Of a DNA stretch of 64,000 nt, positions 52,029 through 59,787 are shown in pieces. The stretch spans positions 1 to 64,000 of the forward strand of contig CADBWQ010000012.1 of NCBI GenBank assembly GCA_902798545.1. Reading direction: 5' to 3'. Every line of letters starts with the position of its first letter. Within the stretch, counting starts at the first letter, position 1. A program made the translations under genes and the position numbers. The notes beneath the pieces were generated by a model that saw only the letters and a program-made list of their open reading frames with translations, had not been told where the DNA came from and made no database searches. This DNA is from Oscillospiraceae bacterium. GTDB lineage: Bacteria; Bacillota; Clostridia; Oscillospirales; Oscillospiraceae.

Positions 52029-52941
52029 AGCATTGCTGCAGGTTGAAAACCTGACCCAACATTTTCCGATCTCCCGCTCCTACACGGTCAGGGCAGTCAA
52101 CGGCGTTTCCTTCCAGATCTACCCCGGCGAGACCTACGGTCTGGTCGGCGAGTCCGGCTCCGGAAAGACCACCATCGGCCGGAGCATCATCCGTCTCTAC
52201 AATCCCACATCCGGCACCGTCCGTTTTCAGGGCAAGGTAATCAGCGGGAAACTGGACGGCGAAACCCGCGAGATGCTGCGCGCCGATATGCAGATGATCT
52301 TTCAGGACCCGATGGCAAGTCTGAATCCGCGAAAAAAGGTCGAAGACATCATCGGTGAAGGGCTTGATATTCATCATCGCGTCTCGAGCCGTCAGGAACG
52401 GACACAGCTGGTCGGCGAGCTTCTTCAGAAGGTCGGACTCTCTCCGGAACACGCCGCGCGTTATCCCCATCAGTTTTCCGGCGGACAGCGCCAGCGTGTC
52501 GGGATCGCGAGAGCGCTGATCATGAATCCCAAGCTGATCATCGCGGACGAGTGCATCTCCGCGCTGGACGTCTCCATTCAGGCTCAGGTTGTCAATCTGA
52601 TGAAGGATATTCAGGATGAGACACACTGTGCATATCTGTTTATCGCCCATGACCTGAGCATGGTCAAATACATCTCCGACAGGATCGGCGTTCTGCATCT
52701 GGGTTATCTGGTGGAGGCCGGAACAAAAGAAGAAATCTTCAGCAATCCGGTCCACCCCTACACGAAGTCTCTCCTCTCCGCCATTCCCTTCCCGAATCCG
52801 GAAATGGAAAAGCGCCGTCACCCCATCAGCTATAACTACGCCACCAGCGGGATCGACTATTCCCTCGGTACGGAGCATCTCGTTGGAGGCTCCCATACGG
52901 TTCTCGCGACGGATGAGGAATTTCGAAGCTGGACATCCTGA
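52021..52941 (+). CDS. oppF: oligopeptide ABC transporter ATP-binding protein, OppF type
   Basis: A 306-residue ATPase: Walker A GESGSGKTTIG, signature FSGGQRQRVGIA, Walker B IIADECISALDVS, in which the usual DEPTSALD has Cys-Ile in place of Pro-Thr while the catalytic Glu is kept. The ATG at 52021 overlaps the oppD stop by eight bases. The long open frame upstream of this ATG is only shadow of oppD. Confidence 0.93.
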   Translation: MSEALLQVENLTQHFPISRSYTVRAVNGVSFQIYPGETYGLVGESGSGKTTIGRSIIRLYNPTSGTVRFQGKVISGKLDGETREMLRADMQMIFQDPMASLNPRKKVEDIIGEGLDIHHRVSSRQERTQLVGELLQKVGLSPEHAARYPHQFSGGQRQRVGIARALIMNPKLIIADECISALDVSIQAQVVNLMKDIQDETHCAYLFIAHDLSMVKYISDRIGVLHLGYLVEAGTKEEIFSNPVHPYTKSLLSAIPFPNPEMEKRRHPISYNYATSGIDYSLGTEHLVGGSHTVLATDEEFRSWTS

Positions 52942-52997
52942 ACCGCTCCGCCTGGACACGTTCTTCCGACCCATCACCTTATATACGCAATACACGC

Positions 52998-53030
52998 AAC
53001 CGGCGCCTGATACGGGCGCCGGTTTTTTAT
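52998..53030 (+). terminator. terminator of the oligopeptide operon
   Basis: A 10-bp perfect stem (52998-53007 with 53015-53024) followed by a T run. Confidence 0.9.
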
Positions 53031-53067
53031 TTAAGAAATCTTCAGACACAGGCGAAAGAGATTATGC

Positions 53068-53073
53068 TACAAT
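53068..53073 (+). promoter_or_regulatory. extended -10 promoter of the propeller/SBP lipoprotein gene
   Basis: TGC-TACAAT forms an extended -10 box 77 bases before the ATG. No good -35 is seen. Confidence 0.45.
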
Positions 53074-53150
53074 GAGGGCGCTCGGAAGAGCATGTGTGAA
53101 ATGCTTATGGAAACAAACGACACAACAACTACAATACCAAGGAGATCAGA

Positions 53151-55616
53151 ATGAATAATAAATACATCCGTATTCTGTCGCTGGTTCTGTGCCTCTGCAT
53201 GATCTGCGGCCTCGCCGCCTGCGGCAGCGGCGGTCAGGAGACATCCTCCGGCACAGGCACCCCCGGCGGCAGCCAGCCCGCTTCGAGCACGCCGGAGAGC
53301 ACCGAGGCCACGCCCGCTTCCACGGAATACGCCTGGAAGAGCAGTTTTCTGCCCATGGCTACGGAATCGGACTACCCCCTCCAGCCGACGCTCTTCACCG
53401 ATGACGGTTTCTACGCCGCCGGTCAGGTTGTGATCGGCCGCCGTGAGCCCAACGAGGGTGAAGTGGAAGAGTATGAGGGGCAGTTCAACATCTACGGCAC
53501 GAAGCTGTACTTCGTCGGGAAGGACGGAAAGGCCGAGCCTCTGCCCAATTACGTGCCTACCGAGCCTCTGGCCAACACCGAGGGGAAGAAGGACTTCTAT
53601 TCCTACACAAACCTGGGCACGCTGGTCCAGAATGCCGACGGGAAATTTGTCTGCTTCGAAATGCAGGGCGCCGGCTGGTTTGACGGCCCTGACAGCGTCT
53701 ATGGGACCGATGAGCAGTACATGGACGATTACTACAAGAACCTTCAGAATTATGACATCGTCACTCTCGATACCGACGGCACCGAGCTCAACCGCGCCCC
53801 CGTGGATATCGACGCCTCAAACACCTGGCTCAATATCAGCAACATCGCCCAGGATCCGGATGGCAATCTCGTCATCATCATGGATCAGACCCTTCTCGCC
53901 GTCGCGCCGGACGGCAGTATCGCCTGGTCACTTGAGACGGATAACTCCATCGCGTCTCTGACCACGCTCGCCGACGGAACCGTCGCCGCAATGATGTACG
54001 GTGACAGGGGCACGGAGCTTCGGCCGATTGACTTTGAGGCAAAGAAGCTGGGTGACGCCTATCCCATTCCGGACTCCGCATGGTCGATCTTTCCCGGTGA
54101 TGACAGCTTTGACTTCTACTATACCAGCGGCATGTATCTCTATGGCTTCAGGCTGGGTGAAGAGGAGCCCGTCCAGGTTCTCAACTGGCTGAGCTGCGAC
54201 ATCAACGGCGACTCTGTCGGCTCCCAGTCCATGCGTGTTTCCAAAGACGGCACCATCACCGGTGTAACCTTTGACTACAGTGGCGGCAATCCCGAAGGAC
54301 AGATTTTCACCCTGACCCGCGTTCCCGCCGACTCGCTTCCGAAGAAACAGGTTCTTACCGTGGCGCAGCTGGAGTACAATCCGGACTATCAGCTGACCAA
54401 CCGCATGGTCCGCTTCAACCGTGCGCATGACGATGTGCGTCTTGAATATCTGGATTATTCCCAGTACAACACGGAGACCGATCTCTCCGTCGGCATGACA
54501 AAATTCAACACCGAAGTCATGGCCGGCAACCTCCCGGATATCATCCCCACACGGCAGATCGCCTACCGTCAGATTGCTTCCAAGGGGCTTCTGGAGGATC
54601 TCTATCCCTACATTGACAATGACAGCGAGCTCAAGCGGGAGGACTTCTTCCCCAACCTTCTGTCCGCGCTGGAAGTCAACGGCGGTCTCTATCAGGTCGT
54701 CTCCGGTTTTTCCGTGGAAACGCTGTCCGGCGCTGCCAGCATCGTCGGTGACACACCAGGCTGGACCTATGACGAGTTCAATGAAGCTCTCGCCAGGATG
54801 CCGGAAGGCTGCACCCCGCTGGAGCCCTACGTTACGCGGGATCAGGTTCTCAGTTCCCTGCTCTATGCTGATATGGACAGTTTTGTTGACTGGACCAGCG
54901 GCAAGGTCAGCTTTGAAAGCGACAATTTCAAACAGCTTCTGGAGTTTGTCAAACAGTTCCCTGCGGATTACAACTGGGAGGAGCATGACACCACTGAGAG
55001 CACACAGGATCTTCTGCGCCAGGGCCGTCAGATGCTGACCCAGACTTATCTCTACGGTCTGGATTCCATTCTCTGGAACGACGTCAACTTCGGCGGGAAA
55101 TCCACCTATATCGGCTGGCCCACCAGCGACGGTGTCGGCAGCATCATGCGTTTTGAAAACGGTTTTGCCATGAGCAAAACCTGCAGCAACAAGGATGCCG
55201 CCTGGGAATTCTTCCGCAGCATGCTGACCGAGGATGGCCAGGCCAACCTCTATACCATCCCCTCCAACCGCCATGTCTTCGACAAACAGCTGAAGGATTA
55301 CATGACGCCGCGTTACGTAAAAGACGCAGACGGAAATTACAAGCTGGATGAAAATGGCGAAAAGATCGAAGAGAGCCGCGGCGGCTGGATCGACGGAAAC
55401 GGGGAAGAACATCACATCTATGCCATGACCCAGGAGCAGGCGGACGAGATCATCAACGTGATCGAAACCTGCACCAAGGTCGCGAGCTATGAGACCAGCA
55501 TCTTTGATATCGTCAATGAGCAGGCCCAGGCCTATTTTGCCGATCAGAGAAGCCTCGATGAGGTTGTTCATCTGATCCAGAGCAAAGCCAACATCTATGT
55601 GAACGAGCAGCGCTGA
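53151..55616 (+). CDS. lipoprotein: propeller-like domain fused to an extracellular solute-binding protein
   Basis: An 821-residue protein with lipobox LAAC (Cys24) and a Ser/Thr/Pro-rich linker. Residues about 65-400 contain repeated blade-like strands (YGTKLYFVGKDGKAEPL, NISNIAQDPDGNLVIIMDQ, LLAVAPDGSIAWSLET, MRVSKDGTITGVTFD), which look like a beta-propeller. Residues about 415-815 form a family 1 solute-binding protein (QLTNRMVRFNRAHDDVRLEYLDYSQYN, MAGNLPDII, GFAMSKTCSNKDAAWEFFRSML). No permease or ATPase gene is adjacent. It may bind carbohydrate or act as a sensor. The ATG follows AAGGAGATCAGA. Such fusions occur in Oscillospiraceae, but function is not established. Confidence 0.78.
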   Translation: MNNKYIRILSLVLCLCMICGLAACGSGGQETSSGTGTPGGSQPASSTPESTEATPASTEYAWKSSFLPMATESDYPLQPTLFTDDGFYAAGQVVIGRREPNEGEVEEYEGQFNIYGTKLYFVGKDGKAEPLPNYVPTEPLANTEGKKDFYSYTNLGTLVQNADGKFVCFEMQGAGWFDGPDSVYGTDEQYMDDYYKNLQNYDIVTLDTDGTELNRAPVDIDASNTWLNISNIAQDPDGNLVIIMDQTLLAVAPDGSIAWSLETDNSIASLTTLADGTVAAMMYGDRGTELRPIDFEAKKLGDAYPIPDSAWSIFPGDDSFDFYYTSGMYLYGFRLGEEEPVQVLNWLSCDINGDSVGSQSMRVSKDGTITGVTFDYSGGNPEGQIFTLTRVPADSLPKKQVLTVAQLEYNPDYQLTNRMVRFNRAHDDVRLEYLDYSQYNTETDLSVGMTKFNTEVMAGNLPDIIPTRQIAYRQIASKGLLEDLYPYIDNDSELKREDFFPNLLSALEVNGGLYQVVSGFSVETLSGAASIVGDTPGWTYDEFNEALARMPEGCTPLEPYVTRDQVLSSLLYADMDSFVDWTSGKVSFESDNFKQLLEFVKQFPADYNWEEHDTTESTQDLLRQGRQMLTQTYLYGLDSILWNDVNFGGKSTYIGWPTSDGVGSIMRFENGFAMSKTCSNKDAAWEFFRSMLTEDGQANLYTIPSNRHVFDKQLKDYMTPRYVKDADGNYKLDENGEKIEESRGGWIDGNGEEHHIYAMTQEQADEIINVIETCTKVASYETSIFDIVNEQAQAYFADQRSLDEVVHLIQSKANIYVNEQR

Positions 55617-55668
55617 TCTCTTCATCTGATCGTTTTGCCCGACTGCTTCGGCATATTGCCGGAAGCGC

Positions 55669-55708
55669 AAACCCATTCCGATCATATTTGATCAGAATGG
55701 GTTTTTTC
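55669..55708 (+). terminator. terminator of the propeller/SBP lipoprotein gene
   Basis: A long stem with one mismatch (55669-55684 with 55689-55704) followed by TTTTTTC. Confidence 0.88.
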
Positions 55709-55719
55709 TTGCGTGACTA

Positions 55720-55748
55720 TTGATTTCTGTCCAGCGATGCGATACAAT
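55720..55748 (+). promoter_or_regulatory. promoter of the DUF1292 gene
   Basis: TTGATT (55720-55725) and TACAAT (55743-55748), spacer 17. Confidence 0.7.
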
Positions 55749-55776
55749 AGTTTTACCTGAAAGAGGAGGGAAACCA

Positions 55777-56076
55777 ATGAGCGACGATTTCGGAAGCGAT
55801 TTTATCACCATCGTAGATGATGACGGCCAGGAGTTTGAGCTGGAAGTGATCGAGTCCATGGACTATAACGGCAAGACCTATATGTCTTTCCTCCCCGCGG
55901 ATATGAAAGAAGACGATCCCGACTATGGCTTCATTCTTCTTCGTGTCGTTGAGGACGAGAACGGCGATGAGGTCTTTGAGTCCATTGACGATGAAGCCGA
56001 GCTGCAGGATGTGTATGAGCGCTTTATGGCTCTCCTCTATGACGATGAGGACGAGGAAGCGCCTTCCGACGAATAA
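55777..56076 (+). CDS. DUF1292 protein (YrzB-like)
   Basis: A 99-residue acidic protein (FITIVDDDGQEFELEVIESMDYNGKTYMSFLPAD, ILLRVVEDENGDEVFESIDDEAELQDVYERFM). It matches the conserved DUF1292/COG3906 family of unknown function found across Firmicutes. The ATG at 55777 follows GAGGAGGG; an earlier in-frame start falls in the promoter. Cytoplasmic. The gene directly precedes the predicted 6S RNA. Confidence 0.9.
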   Translation: MSDDFGSDFITIVDDDGQEFELEVIESMDYNGKTYMSFLPADMKEDDPDYGFILLRVVEDENGDEVFESIDDEAELQDVYERFMALLYDDEDEEAPSDE

Positions 56077-56094
56077 GAACTCTGTATCTTTTCT

Positions 56095-56322
56095 GCTGTG
56101 TCCGTGTAAGTCCTTTCGGACCTGACGGCCCATGAAACCCACATCTCTTATAAGGGATGCTGATTTGAATCTGCGGATTGCAGGCCTCCCGGAGACTTGT
56201 CCCGGAAGTTGGAAGCAGTGAAACAGAACTTAGGCAACCCACCTGCTCTTTTGTGCAGGTTACCTATGGGCCGGCACGGCATAAGTGGGCGCCCTCCGGA
56301 GCAATCCGGAGGGCGTTTTATT
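56095..56322 (+). ncRNA. ssrS: probable 6S RNA
   Basis: A gene-free transcript-like unit of about 220 nt lies between the DUF1292 and CsoR genes. A 5' hairpin GTCC-GGAC (56110-56121) comes first. A closing stem CGGCCCAT with ATGGGCCG encloses a rod-like middle with open central region, a 3' side hairpin ACCTGC-GCAGGT, and an 11-bp terminator (56290-56300 with 56305-56315, then TTTTATTTA). This organisation fits 6S RNA, which traps housekeeping RNA polymerase in stationary phase. The neighbourhood (DUF1292, metal-sensing repressor) matches my recollection of Clostridia genomes. The 5' end is not pinned down. Confidence 0.62.
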
Positions 56323-56340
56323 TATGGCCGTACTTCTGTT

Positions 56341-56772
56341 TTACTGCATGAATTTGTCGATCGCGTCGTTGAGTGCGCGGAGCTGTTCCTCGGTATTGGA
56401 GCCTTCCTCGTTGATGCAGTGCTCCAGGTGGTCCTTCAGGATCACTTTGGCCGTGTTGCTCAGCGCAGAGCGAACCGCCGCAAGCTGGATCAGTACTTCT
56501 GTACAGTCTCTCCCGTTCTCCACCATGCTTTTCACCGACTCCAGGTGCCCGATGGCGCGGGCAAGCCGGTTGATCACCGCTTTGGTCTGGGTGTGCGTGT
56601 GGCCGTGATCATGGCTGTGACTGTGTTCATGCTCATGCGCCGGCGAGATGCTTCCATCTTCCAGATGTTCATGGCAGTGGACGGTTCCGTCCGAATGCCG
56701 ATGGTATCCCGGCGGAAGCTCTTCCGCTTCACGGGCAGCCCATACCATTTGTTCGTCTGTCTTCTTTTCCAT
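56341..56772 (-). CDS. csoR: CsoR/RcnR-family metal-sensing repressor with His-rich N-terminus
   Basis: A 143-residue protein. The C-terminal DUF156 domain (residues 62-143) has GHLESVKSMVENGRDCTEVLIQLAAVRSAL and HLEHC. Cys90, His115 and Cys119 keep the spacing of the Cu(I) ligands of CsoR (+25, +29). Residues 22-62 are an unusual His-rich extension (HRHSDGTVHCHEH, HEHEHSHSHDHGHTH) that could bind extra copper, nickel or zinc. Members are tetrameric and release DNA when metal binds. The target is not obvious; no metal exporter gene is in the window. It follows the NTPase gene on the same strand, 48 bases apart. Confidence 0.88.
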   Translation of the reverse strand: MEKKTDEQMVWAAREAEELPPGYHRHSDGTVHCHEHLEDGSISPAHEHEHSHSHDHGHTHTQTKAVINRLARAIGHLESVKSMVENGRDCTEVLIQLAAVRSALSNTAKVILKDHLEHCINEEGSNTEEQLRALNDAIDKFMQ

Positions 56773-56820
56773 ACTAGCGCCTTGTTTCCTATCGTCCTGT
56801 TTCTCAGATTTGATTCTCTC

Positions 56821-57420
56821 TCAATGAAAGCCCAGCAGCACCGCATATTCTTGAATCCATGCTTTTACGCGCTCTCCGGCCTCTTCTTCCGTATTCTCAG
56901 TAATCTGAAGGAGTTCCGTATTCATGTCCTTCGACAGCTGTCGGTAAAGGCGCTCCGCGAACGCTGTAAAACGCGTTCCCGGTCCCAGCATCTTTCGCAT
57001 CTGCTCGCTGTCTTCCCGGGATTTCAGCACGCCGAGGATCGGCAGATCAGATGCCAGCAGCCTGTCCAGTGCCACTCGAAACTCCGGGATGATCAGGTCG
57101 ATCCCGCCGATCTCATCCAGCACGGCAAAGGGATACCACTGCGACTCTTCCAGCAGACGGACGCCCAGATTTCGAAAAACCTCGCTGTCGTGTTCCGGGG
57201 GAAAGCTTCTCATATCCAGGAACAGTTCCTTCTCCAGTCCTTCCACACCGCCCGCCATGGCCGCCGGCATCATGGCACAGCCGAGAATGCTTCCGTCCGC
57301 TGCGGCACAGAGTTCCGTGCAGAAGCCCCCTGCATTCTGCAGGCCGGGTCCAAGCAGTTTCCGGATCAGACGGCTCTTTCCGCTGAAAGCGGGTCCGCTG
57401 AGGAATACATGTCTCTTCAT
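56821..57420 (-). CDS. nucleoside-triphosphatase (NTPase_1/THEP1-like)
   Basis: A 199-residue P-loop protein: GPAFSGKSRLIRKLL (Walker A, about 9-23), GGFCTEL, and AVLDEIGGIDLIIPEF (Walker B, about 100-115), matching the NTPase_1 family of nucleotide phosphatases/kinases of uncertain biological role. Cytoplasmic. The ATG at 57420 follows GGGAGAAAAC. It probably shares a transcript with csoR. Confidence 0.8.
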   Translation of the reverse strand: MKRHVFLSGPAFSGKSRLIRKLLGPGLQNAGGFCTELCAAADGSILGCAMMPAAMAGGVEGLEKELFLDMRSFPPEHDSEVFRNLGVRLLEESQWYPFAVLDEIGGIDLIIPEFRVALDRLLASDLPILGVLKSREDSEQMRKMLGPGTRFTAFAERLYRQLSKDMNTELLQITENTEEEAGERVKAWIQEYAVLLGFH

Positions 57421-57502
57421 TCTCGTTTTCTCCCGATGCCGGTACCGTTTCCCGGATGGACGGTCTCCGCTCCCGATTCTTCTCTTTCTTCCTTTTCTCT
57501 GC

Positions 57503-57532
57503 TTGCTTCTTACCGGCTGTTTGTATTATAAT
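57503..57532 (+). promoter_or_regulatory. promoter of the GH25 gene
   Basis: TTGCTT (57503-57508) and TATAAT (57527-57532), spacer 18. Confidence 0.6.
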
Positions 57533-57584
57533 AAACAAACCTGCATCCGTCAAATGAAAAACAGCAGGGCCTTCGGAGGAGAAC

Positions 57585-58442
57585 ATGAGAAGATCGCGTC
57601 CCGGAAAACTGAGTTACCTGCTGATCGGCGCCATTCTGATCATCGCCATGGCCGGCATCATCTATCTGATTGTTCCGGCTCCGGAACCGGATGAGCACGC
57701 CGGTCAGGTCTATCTCAACGACGGCTTTGACATGGTCTGGATCACGCCTTTCGAGAATGTCCCTGTCAGTACACTGACGCAGAATGACTTCCGCACCGTG
57801 GATGGTATTCCAACTTATACGGGCAGCGACTACAGAACATACGTCGGTATTGACACTTCCGAGCACCAGTGGGAAGTCAACTGGAATGCCGCCGCACAGG
57901 TCCTGGACTTCGCCTATGTCCGCCTGGGCTACCGCGGCTATACCGAAGGCGGGATCTTCCTGGATCCCTGGTTTGAGACCAACCTCGCCGGAGCCTCTGC
58001 CGCCGGGCTTGATACAGGCGTTTATTTCTTCTCTCAGGCGACCAATGTCAGCGAGGCCATTGAAGAGGCCGAGTTTGTCATCGATCATCTGCGCGGCTTC
58101 CGGGTGAACCTTCCGGTCATCTTCGACTGGGAAAAGATTGACGAGGAAACCGCCCGAACCACCGGTCTCGGTGAACTGACCCTCACCGACTGCGCTGTGG
58201 CCTTCTGCCGTACCATAGAGAACGCGGGCTATGATGCCGGTGTATATTTCAACCGTTATCTCGGGTATTACGGATTTGATCTCTCCAGGCTCAACGACTA
58301 TGCTTTCTGGGTATCCGTTCCCGGGGATTTTCCGGACTATTACTATGCCTGTGAGTTCTGGCAGTGCAGCTTTGAGGCCTCCATCCCCGGGGTTTCAGGG
58401 AATGCAGACCTGAATCTTCGTTTTGTACCGGTCAACTCTTAA
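57585..58442 (+). CDS. GH25 lysozyme-like muramidase, membrane-anchored
   Basis: A 285-residue protein with an N-terminal helix (10-30) followed by an extracytoplasmic GH25 domain. GIDTSEHQ gives Asp90, FAYVRLGYRGYTEGGIFLDPWFETN and GVYFFSQATNVSEAIEEAEF follow, and LPVIFDWE holds catalytic Asp181/Glu183. GH25 enzymes cut the MurNAc-GlcNAc bond. As a single-domain, anchored form without binding repeats it is more likely a cell-wall remodelling enzyme than a phage endolysin. The ATG follows GGAGGAG. Confidence 0.9.
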   Translation: MRRSRPGKLSYLLIGAILIIAMAGIIYLIVPAPEPDEHAGQVYLNDGFDMVWITPFENVPVSTLTQNDFRTVDGIPTYTGSDYRTYVGIDTSEHQWEVNWNAAAQVLDFAYVRLGYRGYTEGGIFLDPWFETNLAGASAAGLDTGVYFFSQATNVSEAIEEAEFVIDHLRGFRVNLPVIFDWEKIDEETARTTGLGELTLTDCAVAFCRTIENAGYDAGVYFNRYLGYYGFDLSRLNDYAFWVSVPGDFPDYYYACEFWQCSFEASIPGVSGNADLNLRFVPVNS

Positions 58443-58451
58443 AAAAACCTG

Positions 58452-58480
58452 TTGCATTTCCATGTGAAATGTGCTAATAT
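58452..58480 (+). promoter_or_regulatory. promoter of the tRNA-Pro gene
   Basis: TTGCAT (58452-58457) and TAATAT (58475-58480), spacer 17. Confidence 0.7.
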
Positions 58481-58512
58481 ATTTTGGCTGTCAGAAATGG
58501 GCAGCCAAATAT

Positions 58513-58588
58513 CCGGGTGTAGCGCAGATGGTAGCGCGCTTGAATGGGGTTCAAGAGGCCGCTGGTTCAAATCCAGTCACTCGGACCA
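58513..58588 (+). tRNA. tRNA-Pro (anticodon GGG)
   Basis: A 76-nt cloverleaf with encoded CCA. The acceptor stem is CCGGGTG/CACTCGG with one G-T pair; the D arm is GCGC/GCGC. The anticodon stem is CTTGA/TCAAG with loop ATGGGGT and anticodon GGG, and the T arm is GCTGG-TTCAAAT-CCAGT. The 3' part from 58542 is duplicated at 63307, so this tRNA is the integration site of the adjacent element and stays intact after integration. Confidence 0.96.
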
Positions 58589-58601
58589 AAACGCTGAAAT
58601 C
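58542..58601. other. attachment site, left (attL), within tRNA-Pro
   Basis: Sixty bases starting GAATGGGGTTCAAG, which include the anticodon arm to the 3' end and the first bases after it, are identical to 63307-63366. Confidence 0.9.
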
Positions 58602-58623
58602 GTAAGTGATTTCAGCGTTTTTT
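58588..58623 (+). terminator. terminator of tRNA-Pro
   Basis: A perfect inverted repeat (AACGCTGAAATC ... GATTTCAGCGTT type) followed by a T run; a slightly different copy follows attR. Confidence 0.9.
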
Positions 58624-58682
58624 CTTTATTTATTTACCTTTCAGGGGACTCTTGATTTTTGAAGAAAAAGGAGGAATCAAGC

Positions 58683-58988
58683 GTGTCCCTTAGAAAGCGA
58701 ATTTCCGCAAAATCAAGCGCGTCAGCAGAGGAAGAATTCAAGCGTTTCATTATTGCGAAGAAGGCAAAAGGCCTTGCTGACAAGACTTTGAAGACCTACC
58801 AGCAACATCTTTCTGCTATCAGCAAACACCTTGATTTGAGACAAAGCATCGAGAAACTAAATACGAACAATTTGGAGCAAATGATTGTCAGTATGCGTGA
58901 AGCGGGACTGTCATCCAAGCCGAAGCTGACAAAGCTTGTCTACACCGCAGTCGGAATCAGCGGATTCCTGTATCTGATGGGATTATAA
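58683..58988 (+). pseudogene. tyrosine recombinase (integrase) remnant, core-binding domain only
   Basis: The GTG at 58683 follows AAAGGAGG. The 101 residues hold EEEFKRFIIAKKAKGLADKTLKTYQQHLSAI and NNLEQMIVSMREAGLS, the SAM-like core-binding domain of tyrosine integrases. It ends at a stop after YLMGL. The catalytic domain with the R-H-x-x-R-Y residues (usually another 180 residues) is absent downstream, so it cannot recombine DNA by itself. Its place directly after attL is standard for an integrase gene. Confidence 0.78.
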
Positions 58989-59268
58989 AATAATGCTGGT
59001 CTTTTTCCTCGGCGTTTCTGAAACTGACATATGCACTGGCCCGCAGTGGAGATCACACTCCTCGCTGCGGGCCTACTCATGTGTTTGGTCACTTTTTGTT
59101 CTATATATCAACTGACCTGTGTCAGATTATTGCTTTTCTCAATCGTCCCAGCCGAACATGTCATCGAAATCGCGGTCATAATCATACCGGTCATGCCTGA
59201 GTTTGCAAGAATATAGTATCTGCCGCAGTTAATAGACACGAGTCTTGGTAGTGGCGTTATCGAAGTTA
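58989..59268. other. noncoding remnant region with hairpin
   Basis: No gene is supported. A 9-bp perfect G+C-rich stem (59038-59046 with 59065-59073) may be a terminator remnant after the truncated integrase. The lost integrase 3' part may once have lain here. Confidence 0.5.
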
Positions 59269-59757
59269 TTAATCGCTACTGTTATCTTCTCTAAAAAGAT
59301 CATGTACTTTGTCTTTAATCGCCGCATACTTGTCTGCTACAGAAACAATCACGCATTCCAACGAGTTAGGAGCCTTGCTGTGTCCTGCCGGCCACATATG
59401 ACGTCCTATGATGTCCGCAGATTTCTCTGGCAGGTCTTCCACAAGTTTCCGCGCTATTTCGACAGAGTCTGCCGGATGCCGCCTGCTGCACTCCTTGTTC
59501 GATTTGTATTTTTCATATCGGCCCAGGATCCCGAGATCGTGGCATAATGCACCTTTTACCACTGCTGAGGTATCCGTACTGACATGTATTTTACGCAGTG
59601 CGTAGCAGATTGCAAGGCTTGCTGCAGCAACTCTCAATGTGTGTTCGCCCACTGTTGACCATGTATGGTGCGTCTGGTCATACGCATGCTGCAGTTCTTC
59701 TGATTTCAGGATATCACTGCCATAGCGCTCAATATCATTCTTGTAACGTCTCTTCAT
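59269..59757 (-). CDS. HD-domain phosphohydrolase
   Basis: A 162-residue protein with the HD metal motif: GEHTLRVAAASLAICYAL, ALCHDLGI (His-Asp), RRHPADSVEIARKL and IGRHMWP, then SVADKYAA. HD-domain proteins of this size hydrolyse phosphate esters of nucleotides or second messengers; the substrate is not predictable here. It starts 30 bases after the dinB stop behind AAAGGGG, so the two are likely co-transcribed. Within a defence island, nucleotide hydrolysis could contribute to immunity, an inference only. Confidence 0.82.
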   Translation of the reverse strand: MKRRYKNDIERYGSDILKSEELQHAYDQTHHTWSTVGEHTLRVAAASLAICYALRKIHVSTDTSAVVKGALCHDLGILGRYEKYKSNKECSRRHPADSVEIARKLVEDLPEKSADIIGRHMWPAGHSKAPNSLECVIVSVADKYAAIKDKVHDLFREDNSSD

Positions 59758-59787
59758 CTGTTCCCCTTTCTTTCTGAACGCGTCTGA

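Noticed and set aside
56095..56322. SRP RNA, because of a CCCGGAAG..GGAAGCAG string
   Set aside because: The string resembles the SRP domain IV (GGTCCGGAAGGAAGCAGC), but the apical tetraloop and paired bulges are not in the right order, and closing stem and neighbours fit 6S RNA better.
57585..58442. Phage endolysin belonging to the adjacent element
   Set aside because: The GH25 gene lies outside attL, has a membrane helix and lacks binding repeats or a holin neighbour.
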